Shown one piece after another: positions 32,511-40,686 of a stretch of 64,000 nt of DNA (the first letter of the stretch is position 1; every line of letters starts with the position of its first letter). The DNA is taken from NCBI RefSeq assembly GCF_024172095.1, contig NZ_JAMZDX010000003.1:1132001-1196000 (forward strand), in the 5' to 3' direction. The notes under the pieces are model-generated. The model ran no database searches. It was not told the origin of the DNA and was given only the letters and a program-made list of their open reading frames with translations. A program made the translations under genes and the position numbers. The stretch is from Kitasatospora cinereorecta. GTDB lineage: Bacteria > Actinomycetota > Actinomycetes > Streptomycetales > Streptomycetaceae.

Positions 32511-33439
32511 CGGCCGAGCACCCCGACGCCGTCCGCGACCCCGGCGCCCCCGCCGACCCGGCGACCGAGGCCTTCACCGCCCACCGCAACCTGCTCTTCA
32601 CCGTCGCCTACGAGATGCTCGGCTCGGCCGCCGACGCCGAGGACGTCCTCCAGGAGACCTGGCTGCGCTGGGTCGAGGTCGACCTCGCCGAGGTGCGCGA
32701 CCGGCGCGCCTACCTGGTCCGGATCACCACCCGTCAGGCGCTCAACCGGCTGCGCACCCTGAGCCGCCGCCGGGAGTCCTACGTCGGCCCGTGGCTGCCC
32801 GAACCACTGCTCACCACGCCGGACGTGGCGCAGGACGTGGAGCTGGCCGAGAGCGTCTCGATGGCGCTGATGCTCGTCCTCGAGACGCTCGCGCCGACCG
32901 AACGGGCCGTCTTCGTGCTGCGCGAGGTCTTCGACGTCGGGTACGAGGAGATCGCGGCCGCCGTCGACAAGAGCCCCGCCGCGGTCCGTCAGATCGCGCA
33001 CCGGGCCCGCCGGCACGTCGACGCCCGGCGCCCCCGGGTGACCGTCTCCGCGCGGGAGACCCGGGCGGCCCTGGAGTCCTTCCGGCGCGCGCTCACCACC
33101 GGGGACCTGCAAGGCCTGTTCGACGTGCTCGCCCCCGAGGTGGTCATGATGAGCGACGGCGGCGGGGTCAAGCAGGCCGCCCGGCGGCCGATCGTCGGCG
33201 CCGACAAGGTGGCCCGCTACCTGTTCGGCGGCGCCGGCCGGGTCGGGGCCGCGCTCACCGTCGAGACCACCCAGGTCAACGGCCGGCCGGCCCTGGCGCT
33301 GCGGCTGGACGGCGTGCTGGACGGCGTCCTCGCGGCGCGCGTGGAGGACGCGCGGATCACCGGCCTGTACTACGTCCGCAACCCCGAGAAGCTCACCCGG
33401 GTCGCCTCCGCGGCCCCGCTCACCCTCGGCCGCTCCTGA
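32507..33439 (+). CDS. sigJ: RNA polymerase ECF41 (SigJ-type) sigma factor with SnoaL-like C-terminal domain
   Basis: 310 residues from GTG 32507. Sigma region 2 (LLFTVAYEMLGSAADAEDVLQETWLRW) and region 4 (LAPTERAVFVLREVFDVGYEEIA, then KSPAAVRQIAHRARRH) are followed by a C-terminal NTF2/SnoaL-like domain. Three ECF41 hallmarks are present: WLPEP in the linker (96-100), DGGG (217-220) and NPEKL (292-296). In this group the C-terminal domain replaces an anti-sigma factor in controlling activity. The matching promoter at 31212-31238 precedes the operon, which indicates autoregulation. The inducing signal is unknown. The gene symbol follows the general name of this family. Confidence 0.93.
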   Translation: MTAEHPDAVRDPGAPADPATEAFTAHRNLLFTVAYEMLGSAADAEDVLQETWLRWVEVDLAEVRDRRAYLVRITTRQALNRLRTLSRRRESYVGPWLPEPLLTTPDVAQDVELAESVSMALMLVLETLAPTERAVFVLREVFDVGYEEIAAAVDKSPAAVRQIAHRARRHVDARRPRVTVSARETRAALESFRRALTTGDLQGLFDVLAPEVVMMSDGGGVKQAARRPIVGADKVARYLFGGAGRVGAALTVETTQVNGRPALALRLDGVLDGVLAARVEDARITGLYYVRNPEKLTRVASAAPLTLGRS

Positions 33440-33502
33440 TCCGGAGGGCGGCCCGGCGTGATCCCGAGGGCGACCCGGGGTGAAGCCGGAGGGCGGCCCG
33501 GG
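33437..33502. repeat. Three tandem 22-bp imperfect repeats
   Basis: Units starting TGATCCGGAGGGCGGCCCGG, TGATCCCGAGGGCGACCCGG and TGAAGCCGGAGGGCGGCCCG occupy 33437-33458, 33459-33480 and 33481-33502. The first begins with the sigma factor's stop codon. They lie in the gap before the TetR gene. Each unit begins with a TGA, so stop codons are reinforced. Confidence 0.85.
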
Positions 33503-33521
33503 GCGAGCCTCTTCACCAAGA

Positions 33522-33532
33522 ACTGAATCAGT
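33522..33532. promoter_or_regulatory. Dyad upstream of the TetR gene
   Basis: ACTGA-A-TCAGT is a perfect 11-bp palindrome, 15 bases before the TetR GTG. It is flanked by a further weak symmetry (TGAA and TTCA). A likely autoregulatory site for the downstream TetR gene and its operon. Confidence 0.6.
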
Positions 33533-33547
33533 GCTTCAATCCTTCCT

Positions 33548-34147
33548 GTGGCCTACCGTCGTACCCCCGCCGTCCAAGCCCGCCTCGACGCGCAGCGCGA
33601 CGCCGTCCTGCGGGCGGCCGTGGCCCTGCTCGCCGAGCAGGGCTACGCCGGCTGCTCGGTCGCGGCGGTGGCCCGGCAGGCCGGCATCGCCACCGGCACC
33701 GTGTACCAGCACTTCGCCGGCAAGGCGGACCTCTCCGTCGAGCTGTTCCGCACCGTGGTCGGCCGCGAGGTCGCCGCGGTCACCGAGGCGGCCGAGCGCG
33801 CCGACGGCCCGCTGCAGCGGGTCGCCGCCGTCGTCGAGACCTTCGCCGCCCGTGCGCTGAGGGCCCCCCGGCTGGCGTACGCGCTGCTCGCCGAGCCGGC
33901 CGACCCGGTCGTGGAGGCCGAGCGGCTGGTCTTCCGCCGCGCCTTCCGCGACCTGTTCGCCACCCAGGTCGCCGCGGCCGCCGCCGCCGGCCTGATCCCG
34001 CCGCAGAACGCCGAACTGACCGCCGCCGCCGTGGTCGGCGCGGTCGGCGAGGCCCTGGTCGGGCCGCTCGCGGCCGGCGGCGTACCCCCCGACCGGCTGA
34101 TCCCGGCCCTGGTCACCTTCACCCTGCGCGCCCTGGGAGGGCAGTGA
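33548..34147 (+). CDS. TetR-family regulator of the acyl-CoA dehydrogenase operon
   Basis: 199 residues from GTG 33548. The helix-turn-helix reads DAVLRAAVALLAEQGYAGCSVAAVARQAGIATGTVYQHFAGK, standard for TetR. The C-terminal domain is helical. It shares the TGATG junction with the acyl-CoA dehydrogenase gene, so the two are translationally coupled, and an acyl-CoA or related metabolite is the likely ligand (inference from context). The palindrome at 33522-33532 is its probable operator. Confidence 0.85.
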   Translation: MAYRRTPAVQARLDAQRDAVLRAAVALLAEQGYAGCSVAAVARQAGIATGTVYQHFAGKADLSVELFRTVVGREVAAVTEAAERADGPLQRVAAVVETFAARALRAPRLAYALLAEPADPVVEAERLVFRRAFRDLFATQVAAAAAAGLIPPQNAELTAAAVVGAVGEALVGPLAAGGVPPDRLIPALVTFTLRALGGQ

Positions 34148-35772
34148 TGGCAGCAACGCACGAGGTCACCAACCAGGTGCCCGACCCGTTCGGCCACGAC
34201 GTGGCGGCCGACCCCACCCTGCTCGCCGCCCTGCACCGGGCCGGCGCCGGCTGGGCCGAGGAGGACCTGCACCGGCTGGGCGTCCTGGCCGGGTCCGAGC
34301 AGGCCTGGGACTGGGCCCGCGGCGCCAACGACCACCCGCCGGTGCTGCGCACCCACGACCGCTACGGCCACCGCGTCGACGAGGTCGAGTTCCACCCGTA
34401 CTGGCACGAGCTGATGCGCACCGCCGTCTCGCACGGCCTGCACGCCGCCCCCTGGCGCGAGACGCGGCCCGGCGCGCACACCGCCAGGGCGGCGAAGTTC
34501 TACGTCTGGGGTCAGGTCGAGGCCGGCCACACCTGCCCGGTGTCGATGACCTACGCGGCCGTCCCGGCCCTGCGCACCACCCCCGAACTCGCCTCCTGGC
34601 TGGAGCCGTTGCTCGCCTCGACCGAGTACGACTTCGGCCTGCGCGAGCCGCACGGCAAGCGCGGCCTGATCGCCGGCATGTCGATGACCGAGAAGCAGGG
34701 CGGCTCGGACGTCCGGGCCAACACCACCACCGCCGCGCCGCAGCCGGACGGCACCTACCGGCTGGTCGGCCACAAGTGGTTCACCTCGGCCCCGATGTCG
34801 GACGTCTTCCTCACCCTCGCCCAGGCCCCCGGCGGGCTCAGCTGCTTCCTGCTGCCCCGCGTCCTCCCGGACGGCTCGCGCAACCCGATCCGGCTCCAGC
34901 GGCTGAAGGACAAGCTCGGCAACAAGTCCAACGCCTCTTCCGAGATCGAGTACGAGGACGCCGTCGGCTGGCTGGTCGGCGAGGAGGGCCGCGGCGTGCG
35001 GACCATCATCGAGATGGTCAACATGACCCGCCTCGACTGCACCGTCGGCGCCGCCTCCGGCATGCGCTACGGCGCCTTCCGCGCCGTCCAGCACGCCACC
35101 CACCGGCGGGCGTTCGGCGCCGCGCTGATCGACCAGCCGCTGATGCGCAATGTGCTCGCCGACCTGGTGGTGGAGTCCGAGGCGGCCACCGCCGTGGCCA
35201 TGCGGCTGGCCGAGTCCACCGACCAGGCCCTGGCCGGCGACGAACAGGCCGCCCTGGTCCGACGGTTGGGGCTCGCGGTGGCCAAGTACTGGGTCTGCAA
35301 GCGCGGACCGATGCACGCCGCCGAGGCACTGGAGTGCCTGGGCGGCAACGGCTACGTCGAGGAGTCCGGCATGCCCCGGCTCTACCGGGAGGCGCCGCTG
35401 GTCTCCATCTGGGAGGGCTCCGGCAACGTCGCCGCACTCGACGCCCTGCGCGCCATGGCCCGCCAACCCGCCGTCGTGGAAGCCCTGCTGGGCGAGATCG
35501 ACCTCGCGAGCGGCGCCGACCGGCGGCTGGACGCGGCCGTCGCGGGCCTGCGCAAGCAGCTCGGCGACACCTCCGACCTCGAGTACCGCACCCGCCGCCT
35601 GGTCGAACAGCTCGCCCTCGCCTTCCAGGGCTCGCTGCTGGTCCGCCACGGCTCCCCGGCGGTCGCCGACGCCTTCTGCGCCTCCCGCCTCGGCGGCGAC
35701 CACGGCGGCGCCTTCGGCACCCTGCCGGTCGGCGCGGACACCGGGGCCATCCTGGACCGGGTCCGCCCGTGA
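34147..35772 (+). CDS. Acyl-CoA dehydrogenase family protein, AidB-like
   Basis: 541 residues from ATG 34147 (TGATG overlap with TetR; GGAGG 7 bases upstream; a GTG at 34144 is less likely). Key acyl-CoA dehydrogenase features are MSMTEKQGGSDVRANTT and HKWFTSAPMSDVFLTLAQ. The later FGAALIDQPLMRN and ALECLGGNGYVEESGMPRLYREAPLVSIWEGSGN segments hold the putative catalytic and FAD-binding residues, and match AidB of E. coli, including the extra N-terminal domain. AidB binds DNA and alkylation adducts; streptomycete homologues usually oxidise acyl-CoAs. Substrate is unassigned. The stop overlaps the next gene by GTGA. Confidence 0.88.
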   Translation: MAATHEVTNQVPDPFGHDVAADPTLLAALHRAGAGWAEEDLHRLGVLAGSEQAWDWARGANDHPPVLRTHDRYGHRVDEVEFHPYWHELMRTAVSHGLHAAPWRETRPGAHTARAAKFYVWGQVEAGHTCPVSMTYAAVPALRTTPELASWLEPLLASTEYDFGLREPHGKRGLIAGMSMTEKQGGSDVRANTTTAAPQPDGTYRLVGHKWFTSAPMSDVFLTLAQAPGGLSCFLLPRVLPDGSRNPIRLQRLKDKLGNKSNASSEIEYEDAVGWLVGEEGRGVRTIIEMVNMTRLDCTVGAASGMRYGAFRAVQHATHRRAFGAALIDQPLMRNVLADLVVESEAATAVAMRLAESTDQALAGDEQAALVRRLGLAVAKYWVCKRGPMHAAEALECLGGNGYVEESGMPRLYREAPLVSIWEGSGNVAALDALRAMARQPAVVEALLGEIDLASGADRRLDAAVAGLRKQLGDTSDLEYRTRRLVEQLALAFQGSLLVRHGSPAVADAFCASRLGGDHGGAFGTLPVGADTGAILDRVRP

Positions 35773-36656
35773 GCGAGCCCGGCACCGGCGTCGAGGGGAC
35801 GGAAGTCCGCGCGTTCTGGCAGGAGTTGGGACTGCCCGGACTGATCGACGTGCACACCCACTTCATGCCTGAGCGGGTGCTCGCCAAGGTCTGGGCGTAC
35901 TTCGACGCGGTCGGCCCGCTCACCGGGCGGCCCTGGCCCATCGCCTACCGCGACGCCGAGCAGCAACGGGTCGACCGGCTGCGGGAGTTCGGCGTCCGCG
36001 CCTTCACCTCGATGCTCTACCCGCACAAGCCCGCGATGGCCGCCTGGCTCAACTCCTGGGCCGCCGACTTCGCCGCCCGCACCCCGGACTGCCTGCACAC
36101 CGCCACCTTCTACCCCGAGGAGGGCGCCGCCGGCTACGTCACGACGGCGCTCGACCGGGGCGCCCGGGTGTTCAAGGCCCACCTCCAGGTCGGGGCGTAC
36201 GACCCGGCCGACCCGCTGCTGGACGACGTCTGGGGCGTACTCGCGGAGTCCGGCACCCCGGTGGTCACCCACTGCGGGTCCGGCCCCGTCCCCGGCAAGC
36301 ACACCGGCCCCGGACCGATCGGCGCGGTACTCGCCCGCCACCCCCGGCTGCGCCTGGTCGTCGCCCACCTCGGCCTGCCCGAGTACGGCGAGTTCCTCGA
36401 CCTCGCCGACCGCCACCCCCGGGTCCACCTGGACACCACCATGGCGTTCACCGACTTCAGCGAGGAGCTCGCGCCCTTCCCGCGCCACGAGCTGCCCCGC
36501 CTGAAGGCCCTCGGCGACCGCGTCCTGCTCGGCACCGACTACCCCAACATCCCGTACGGCTACGCCCACGCCCTGCACGCCCTGGCCCGCCTCGACCTCG
36601 GCGATGCGTGGCTGCGCGGCGTCTGCCACGACAACGCCGCCCGGCTGTTCGGGTAG
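35769..36656 (+). CDS. Amidohydrolase family protein (metal-dependent TIM barrel)
   Basis: 295 residues from GTG 35769, coupled to the preceding gene (GTGA). The first metal-binding motif DVHTHFMPE lies near residue 24; later GTPVVTHCGSGP, VVAHLGLPEYGEF and LGTDYPNIPYG complete the Amidohydrolase_2 pattern of His, His and Asp ligands. Enzymes of this family include decarboxylases and hydrolases acting on carboxylates or lactones. With the acyl-CoA dehydrogenase it may work in degradation of a small organic acid. Substrate unknown. Confidence 0.82.
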   Translation: MSEPGTGVEGTEVRAFWQELGLPGLIDVHTHFMPERVLAKVWAYFDAVGPLTGRPWPIAYRDAEQQRVDRLREFGVRAFTSMLYPHKPAMAAWLNSWAADFAARTPDCLHTATFYPEEGAAGYVTTALDRGARVFKAHLQVGAYDPADPLLDDVWGVLAESGTPVVTHCGSGPVPGKHTGPGPIGAVLARHPRLRLVVAHLGLPEYGEFLDLADRHPRVHLDTTMAFTDFSEELAPFPRHELPRLKALGDRVLLGTDYPNIPYGYAHALHALARLDLGDAWLRGVCHDNAARLFG

Positions 36657-36666
36657 CCCCGTCCGG

Positions 36667-37452
36667 TCACTCGATCTCCCGCAGGACGGCGAGCAGGTCG
36701 CCGTGCAGGCTCGGCGCGGCGGCCACGAAGCTGTCGGCGGCGGGGGTCCAGCGCCCGCCGCGGGCATCGGTGACGCGGGCGCCGGCCTCGCGGGCGATCA
36801 GGGCGCCGGGCAGGAGGTTGCCGGCGTCCGAGCCGTACTCCCAGAACAGGCTGAGGTGGCCCGAGCCGACCTGGGCGACCTGCAGCGCGGTGGGGCCGAG
36901 GTTGCGGACCGCGAGGACCCACGGCAGGACGGCGCTCAGCGACTCCCCGGCCCGGCGCAGCGCGACCGGGTCCTGCGCGACCAGCGGCGGCTGGCTGGTG
37001 GCGGCCACCGCCGCCGACAGCTCGCGGCGGGCCGGGGCCATTGCCCGGCCGTCCAGCACGGCGCCGCCGCCGAGTTCGGCGGCGTAGGTGGCGCCGACCC
37101 GCGGGGCGTGCACCACGGCCAGCACCGGCTCGCCGTCCCGGACCAGGGTGGCGGTGACCGCCCAGTGCGGCATCCCGTGCAGGTACTGCACCGCCCCGTC
37201 GGTGGCGTCGCACACCCACCACTCGCCGTCGGCCGGCACCCGGGAGGCCAGCTCGTCCTCCAGCCAGCCCGCGCCGGGCCGCAGCCGGGTCAGCCGCTCC
37301 CGCAGCAGCGCCGACGCCGGGTCGTCGAGCGCGGTGAACACCTCCAGCGCGTCGGCGAGCGTGACCGCGGGCGCGGGCTCGGTGCCCTGCCGCCCGACCA
37401 GGTGGTCCCCGACGACCCGGACCGCCTCGACCGTCTCCGCCAGCAGCTCCAT
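36667..37452 (-). CDS. Inositol-monophosphatase-like protein with altered catalytic motif
   Basis: 261 residues from ATG 37452. The overall pattern of the inositol monophosphatase/FIG superfamily is present: WLEDE (Mg2+-binding Glu region, 63-67), CDATDGAVQYLHGMPHWAV (residues 81-99, corresponding to DPxDGTxNF) and YGSDAGNLLPGALIAREAGARVTDARG (normally WDxAAG). The first Asp of DPxDG is retained as D82, but the following Pro-Ile is Ala-Thr and the Thr after Gly is Ala; the WD pair is replaced by SD. Activity may therefore be reduced or directed to another phosphate ester. It is divergent from the double-Lrp regulator gene and convergent with the amidohydrolase gene, 10 bases from its end. Confidence 0.78.
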   Translation of the reverse strand: MELLAETVEAVRVVGDHLVGRQGTEPAPAVTLADALEVFTALDDPASALLRERLTRLRPGAGWLEDELASRVPADGEWWVCDATDGAVQYLHGMPHWAVTATLVRDGEPVLAVVHAPRVGATYAAELGGGAVLDGRAMAPARRELSAAVAATSQPPLVAQDPVALRRAGESLSAVLPWVLAVRNLGPTALQVAQVGSGHLSLFWEYGSDAGNLLPGALIAREAGARVTDARGGRWTPAADSFVAAAPSLHGDLLAVLREIE

Positions 37453-37551
37453 CTCCGGTTCCTTCCTCTCGTCCTCGGTGTGGACAACAGGTACCGTGCA
37501 ACCGGCGGCCGACGTCCCTCGATCCGCCGGAAGCTGCGGAGATCGGACACC

Positions 37552-38571
37552 ATGGACACCAGTGCGGCGGATCCCGCCACCACCCTCGACGCGCTCGACC
37601 GCCGGATCGTCACCGCCCTCCAGGTCGACGGGCGCGCCGAGACCGGCCGGATCGCCGAGGTGCTCGGCGTCTCGGCCCGCACCGTCGGCCGCCGGCTGGG
37701 CCGGATGCTGCAGGCGGACGTGGTCAGGGTGGTGCTGATGCCCGACGTACGGGACGCGGCGGTCGGGGCGCTGCTGCTGCGGGTGCGGGTGCTGCGCGGC
37801 CGGGTGGAGACCATCGCGCACGCCCTGGCGGCCCGCGACGACGTGCCGTTCGTCGACATCATGCTCGGCGGCCAGGAGGTCGGCGCGGTGGTGCTGAGCG
37901 ACGCGCCCGCGCGCGACCGGCTGCTGTACGGGCAGCTGCCGGCCAGCAACGCGGTGGTGGAGACCTCGGTCCACGCGATCCTGCACCCGTTCGCCGACGC
38001 GGCCGCCTGGCGGGCCGACCTGCTCATCCCCGAGCAGATCGCCGCGCTCACCCCGCCGCCGCCCGCCGGGCCGCCGGCCGAGCCGGACGGACTGGACCTG
38101 CGCCTGCTCGACCTGCTCACCGTGGACGCCCGGCAGTCGCACGCCGCGCTGGCGGCCGCCCTGGGCACGCCGGAGTCGACCGTCCGGCGCCGGCTCCACC
38201 GGCTGGCCGAGGGCGGACTGCTGCGCACCCACGCCACCGTCGACCCCCGGCTGATGGGCATGGCGGTGGACGCCAACCTGTGGCTTGACGTGCCGCCCGG
38301 CCGGCTGGCCGAGGTCGGCGCGGCGCTGGCGGTCCAGCCGCAGGTGCACGGCGTGCTGGCGACCAGCGGGACGAGCAACCTGATGGCGGCCGTGTTCTGC
38401 CCCGACCACGCGGCGCTCTACCGCTTCACCACCGAGGTGCTCGGGCCGCTGGGCGTGGCCCGGGCCGAGACGGTGATCGTCGCGGAAGCGGTGAAACGCG
38501 CCGGACTGGTGCTCCGGCGCGGCAGACTGGTGGCATGTGCCGAAGCATCAAGACCCTCCGTCCGCCGATGA
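37552..38571 (+). CDS. Lrp/AsnC-family regulator with two fused Lrp units
   Basis: 339 residues from ATG 37552. It contains two copies of the Lrp layout: helix-turn-helix 1 (LDALDRRIVTALQVDGRAETGRIAEVLGVSARTV) with a RAM-like part, then helix-turn-helix 2 (LDLRLLDLLTVDARQSHAALAAALGTPESTVRRRL) with a second RAM-like domain ending VARAETVIVAEAVKRAGLVL. Such double proteins are known in actinobacteria. The single peptide should form the equivalent of a dimer. It may control the divergent inositol-phosphatase-like gene. The 3' end overlaps the DUF2277 gene by 37 bases. Confidence 0.85.
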   Translation: MDTSAADPATTLDALDRRIVTALQVDGRAETGRIAEVLGVSARTVGRRLGRMLQADVVRVVLMPDVRDAAVGALLLRVRVLRGRVETIAHALAARDDVPFVDIMLGGQEVGAVVLSDAPARDRLLYGQLPASNAVVETSVHAILHPFADAAAWRADLLIPEQIAALTPPPPAGPPAEPDGLDLRLLDLLTVDARQSHAALAAALGTPESTVRRRLHRLAEGGLLRTHATVDPRLMGMAVDANLWLDVPPGRLAEVGAALAVQPQVHGVLATSGTSNLMAAVFCPDHAALYRFTTEVLGPLGVARAETVIVAEAVKRAGLVLRRGRLVACAEASRPSVRR

Positions 38572-38774
38572 CCGACGAGGTGACCGAGGAGGACATCCAC
38601 GCGGCCGCCCTGCAGTACGTCCGCAAGATCTCGGGGTTCCGCGCTCCCGCCGCGCACAACCGGGAGGCCTTCGACCTGGCGGTCGAGGCGGTCGCCGCGG
38701 CCACCGCCGAGCTGCTCTCCACGCTGGAGGTCCGCGGCAGCGCTACGCCCCGGTCGTCGACCCCGGTCGGATGA
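38535..38774 (+). CDS. DUF2277 protein
   Basis: 79 residues from ATG 38535, which lies inside the 3' end of the Lrp gene in another frame. MCRSIKTLRPP, then VTEEDIHAAALQYVRKISGFRAPAAHNREAFDLAVEAVAAAT, is diagnostic of DUF2277, a small helical family found widely in bacteria, of unknown function. Its own 3' end overlaps the convergent DUF2269 gene by 32 bases, making three overlapping genes in tight succession. Confidence 0.85.
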   Translation: MCRSIKTLRPPMTDEVTEEDIHAAALQYVRKISGFRAPAAHNREAFDLAVEAVAAATAELLSTLEVRGSATPRSSTPVG

Positions 38775-39240
38775 CCATCAGGACCACGACCACGGCCCAC
38801 AGCAGGTTGAAGACGCCCGCCGTCATCGGCAGCACCTTCAGCCCGCGTTCGGCCCGCTCCCGGTCCTCGGCCGCGTCCTTCGCGCCGCTCGCCTCGCCGT
38901 CCAGGGCGTCGACGGCGGCCTGCTGCGAGGGCACGACGAACAGCAGCAGCACGGCGGCGGCCAGGCCGGTCAGCACGATCGAGGTGGTCAGCCACACGTC
39001 GCCCATGACGCCCATCACCTGCGCGGTGCCGATGCCGAGCACCGGGACGGCGAGGCCGAGCATCGCGTAGACCTGGGTGATCCGGTGCAGCAGCCGCACG
39101 GACGCGGCGCCGGACGCCCGGTCCGGGCCGTCGGCCAGGGCCACCCGGGCCCGGGCCGGGAACATGCTCACCGCGACCGCCACCGGACCGATGAACAGCA
39201 CCGATGCCAGGACGTGCAGACTCAGCAGAAGCTTGGCCAT
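38743..39240 (-). CDS. DUF2269-like membrane protein
   Basis: 165 residues from ATG 39240. Four hydrophobic helices (LLLSLHVLASVLFIGPVAVAVSMF; VYAMLGLAVPVLGIGTAQVMG; TSIVLTGLAAAVLLLFVVP; VLPMTAGVFNLLWAVVVVLMVI) and the opening SLHVLASVLFIGP fit DUF2269 family integral membrane proteins. The charged loop DGEASGAKDAAEDRERAERG lies between helices 3 and 4. Role unknown. It is convergent with DUF2277 and overlaps it. Confidence 0.75.
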   Translation of the reverse strand: MAKLLLSLHVLASVLFIGPVAVAVSMFPARARVALADGPDRASGAASVRLLHRITQVYAMLGLAVPVLGIGTAQVMGVMGDVWLTTSIVLTGLAAAVLLLFVVPSQQAAVDALDGEASGAKDAAEDRERAERGLKVLPMTAGVFNLLWAVVVVLMVIRPGSTTGA

Positions 39241-39300
39241 GGTGCGGGTGTTCCTTCGCGGGTGCGGACCTCGGGCGGACCCGGGCACGCTAACACCGTC

Positions 39301-40071
39301 TTATCCGGACGCCCCCGCCCGGGTGGGCAGGTCGGAGAGCGGTACGGCGGCGGTGCCGAGCCGGACCGGCGCCCGCGACGCCACCCCGACCAGCACCCCG
39401 CGACGGGTGTCGGTCCAGTCGAGCAACCGGTAGTCCTCGAAGCGGTGCTCGACCGGTCGGTGCTCGACCGGTCGGGGACCGCCCGGCGGCGTCCCGCCCG
39501 CCGGCTCGTCGAGCGGCAGCGCGGAGAGGTCGAGCTCGGCCAGGGTGTCCAGCCCGGCCCGGCCGATCTTGATCAGTGACTCCTTGCGGACCCACAGCCT
39601 GAGGAACGCCGCACCCGGGTCCGGCCGGCCGCGGACCAGCGCCGCCTCCGCCGCAGCCAGCACCCGGTCCTCGACCACCGCGGCGCGCGCCTGGTCCAGC
39701 CGCTCCACGTCCACCCCGACCGGGGACGGCGCGGCGGCGGCCGCCACCACGCCCGCGGTGTGCGAGAGGCTGAGGTGGACGTCCGGGCGGTCGGTCAGCA
39801 GCGGCCGGCCGTGGGCCGGCCGGTCGCAGTCCGGGCAGTGCTGGGCGAATGCCACCCGCCGCGGTGGAATGCCGAGCAGCCGCGCCGCACAGAGGCGGAC
39901 CAGCAGGTGCGCGGCGACGAAGTCGAGCCGGTCCTGCTCCCGGCGGAAGGCGGCCGCCCGGCCGAGTTCGGCGGCGGTCAGCAGCCCCTCGTCGGCCCCG
40001 GGCAGGGCGAGCACCTCGGCGCTGGTCGCCACCACCGCCAGCGGCGCGCCCGGCGTCGGTCCGTCCACCAT
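39301..40071 (-). CDS. 4'-phosphopantetheinyl transferase (Sfp type)
   Basis: 256 residues from ATG 40071 with GAGGGA upstream. Hallmarks are LSLSHTAGVVAAAAAP (residues 100-115), GVDVER (119-124, Mg2+-binding) and LWVRKESLIK (159-168), together defining the Sfp/Gsp-type PPTase fold. It transfers phosphopantetheine from CoA to carrier proteins of fatty-acid, polyketide or nonribosomal peptide synthases. No carrier-protein genes are near, so it may serve many clusters. A perfect 15-bp tandem duplication near the 3' end encodes a repeated PVEHR. Confidence 0.9.
   Translation of the reverse strand: MVDGPTPGAPLAVVATSAEVLALPGADEGLLTAAELGRAAAFRREQDRLDFVAAHLLVRLCAARLLGIPPRRVAFAQHCPDCDRPAHGRPLLTDRPDVHLSLSHTAGVVAAAAAPSPVGVDVERLDQARAAVVEDRVLAAAEAALVRGRPDPGAAFLRLWVRKESLIKIGRAGLDTLAELDLSALPLDEPAGGTPPGGPRPVEHRPVEHRFEDYRLLDWTDTRRGVLVGVASRAPVRLGTAAVPLSDLPTRAGASG
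39444..39473. repeat. Perfect 15-bp tandem repeat within the PPTase gene
   Basis: GGTGCTCGACCGGTC occurs twice back to back (39444-39458, 39459-39473) and encodes PVEHRPVEHR on the minus strand, in frame. A recent slippage duplication that leaves the frame intact. Confidence 0.9.
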
Positions 40072-40143
40072 CACATTCCCTCGCGATCGTCGGTCGGCCG
40101 CCAGGCTATGGCGGCCGACCGCGACGATCAAGCGCCCGCCGGC

Positions 40144-40635
40144 TCAGGCCGGACGGTCGGCGAAGTACCGCTCCACGGTGCCCCGTTCGGCGGCGAAGTC
40201 GGCGAGCGGTTCGCCGACCACCCGGGAGGCCAGCTCGACCGACAACGCGCCGACCTCCGCCCGGAGTTCGATCTCGGCCAGGGCGCGGTCGACAGCGATC
40301 CGGGCGTGCGCCTCGGCGACCAGCTCCGCACGCAGGCGGATGCCCTCGGCCCGGGCGGCGGCGAGCAGCGCCGCCGCCTCCTCGGTGGCCCGCTGCCGGA
40401 CGGCGGCGGCCTCGTGCCGGGCGGCGGCCAGCCGTTCGGCCAGTTCGTCGGCGGTGCGTTCGGCCTCGGCCCGGGTCTGTTCGGCCCGGGCGAGCCCTCC
40501 CTCGGTGGCATCGTGCCGGTCGGCGAGCACCCGCTCGATCCGGGGCAGCAGGACCACCCCGAGAACGGCGAAGAGCGCGAAGAACAGGCAGAGGCCAAGC
40601 ACCAGTTCGGCAGGATTCGGTTGCAGTGGTCCCAT
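40144..40635 (-). CDS. Orphan ATP synthase F0 b-subunit-like protein
   Basis: 163 residues. An N-terminal membrane helix (AELVLGLCLFFALFAVLGVVLLPRI) followed by a long charged coiled-coil stalk (RIERVLADRHDATEGGLARAEQTRAEAERTADELAERLA) and an ending that resembles the delta-binding tail (VGALSVELASRVVGEPLADF) match the F0 b subunit (AtpF) family throughout, at near normal length. No other ATP synthase gene is nearby: it lies between the PPTase and kynU. It may be a paralogue that modifies the ATP synthase stator or has been recruited elsewhere. It is preceded by ribosome-binding sequence only weakly and is probably monocistronic. Confidence 0.75.
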   Translation of the reverse strand: MGPLQPNPAELVLGLCLFFALFAVLGVVLLPRIERVLADRHDATEGGLARAEQTRAEAERTADELAERLAAARHEAAAVRQRATEEAAALLAAARAEGIRLRAELVAEAHARIAVDRALAEIELRAEVGALSVELASRVVGEPLADFAAERGTVERYFADRPA

Positions 40636-40686
40636 GTCCTGGGCCTACCCCGCCGACGATCCGATATTCGGATGACTGACTGTGTG

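Noticed and set aside
39301..40071. Biosynthetic gene cluster around the PPTase
   Set aside because: No polyketide, peptide synthase, carrier protein or tailoring genes are adjacent.
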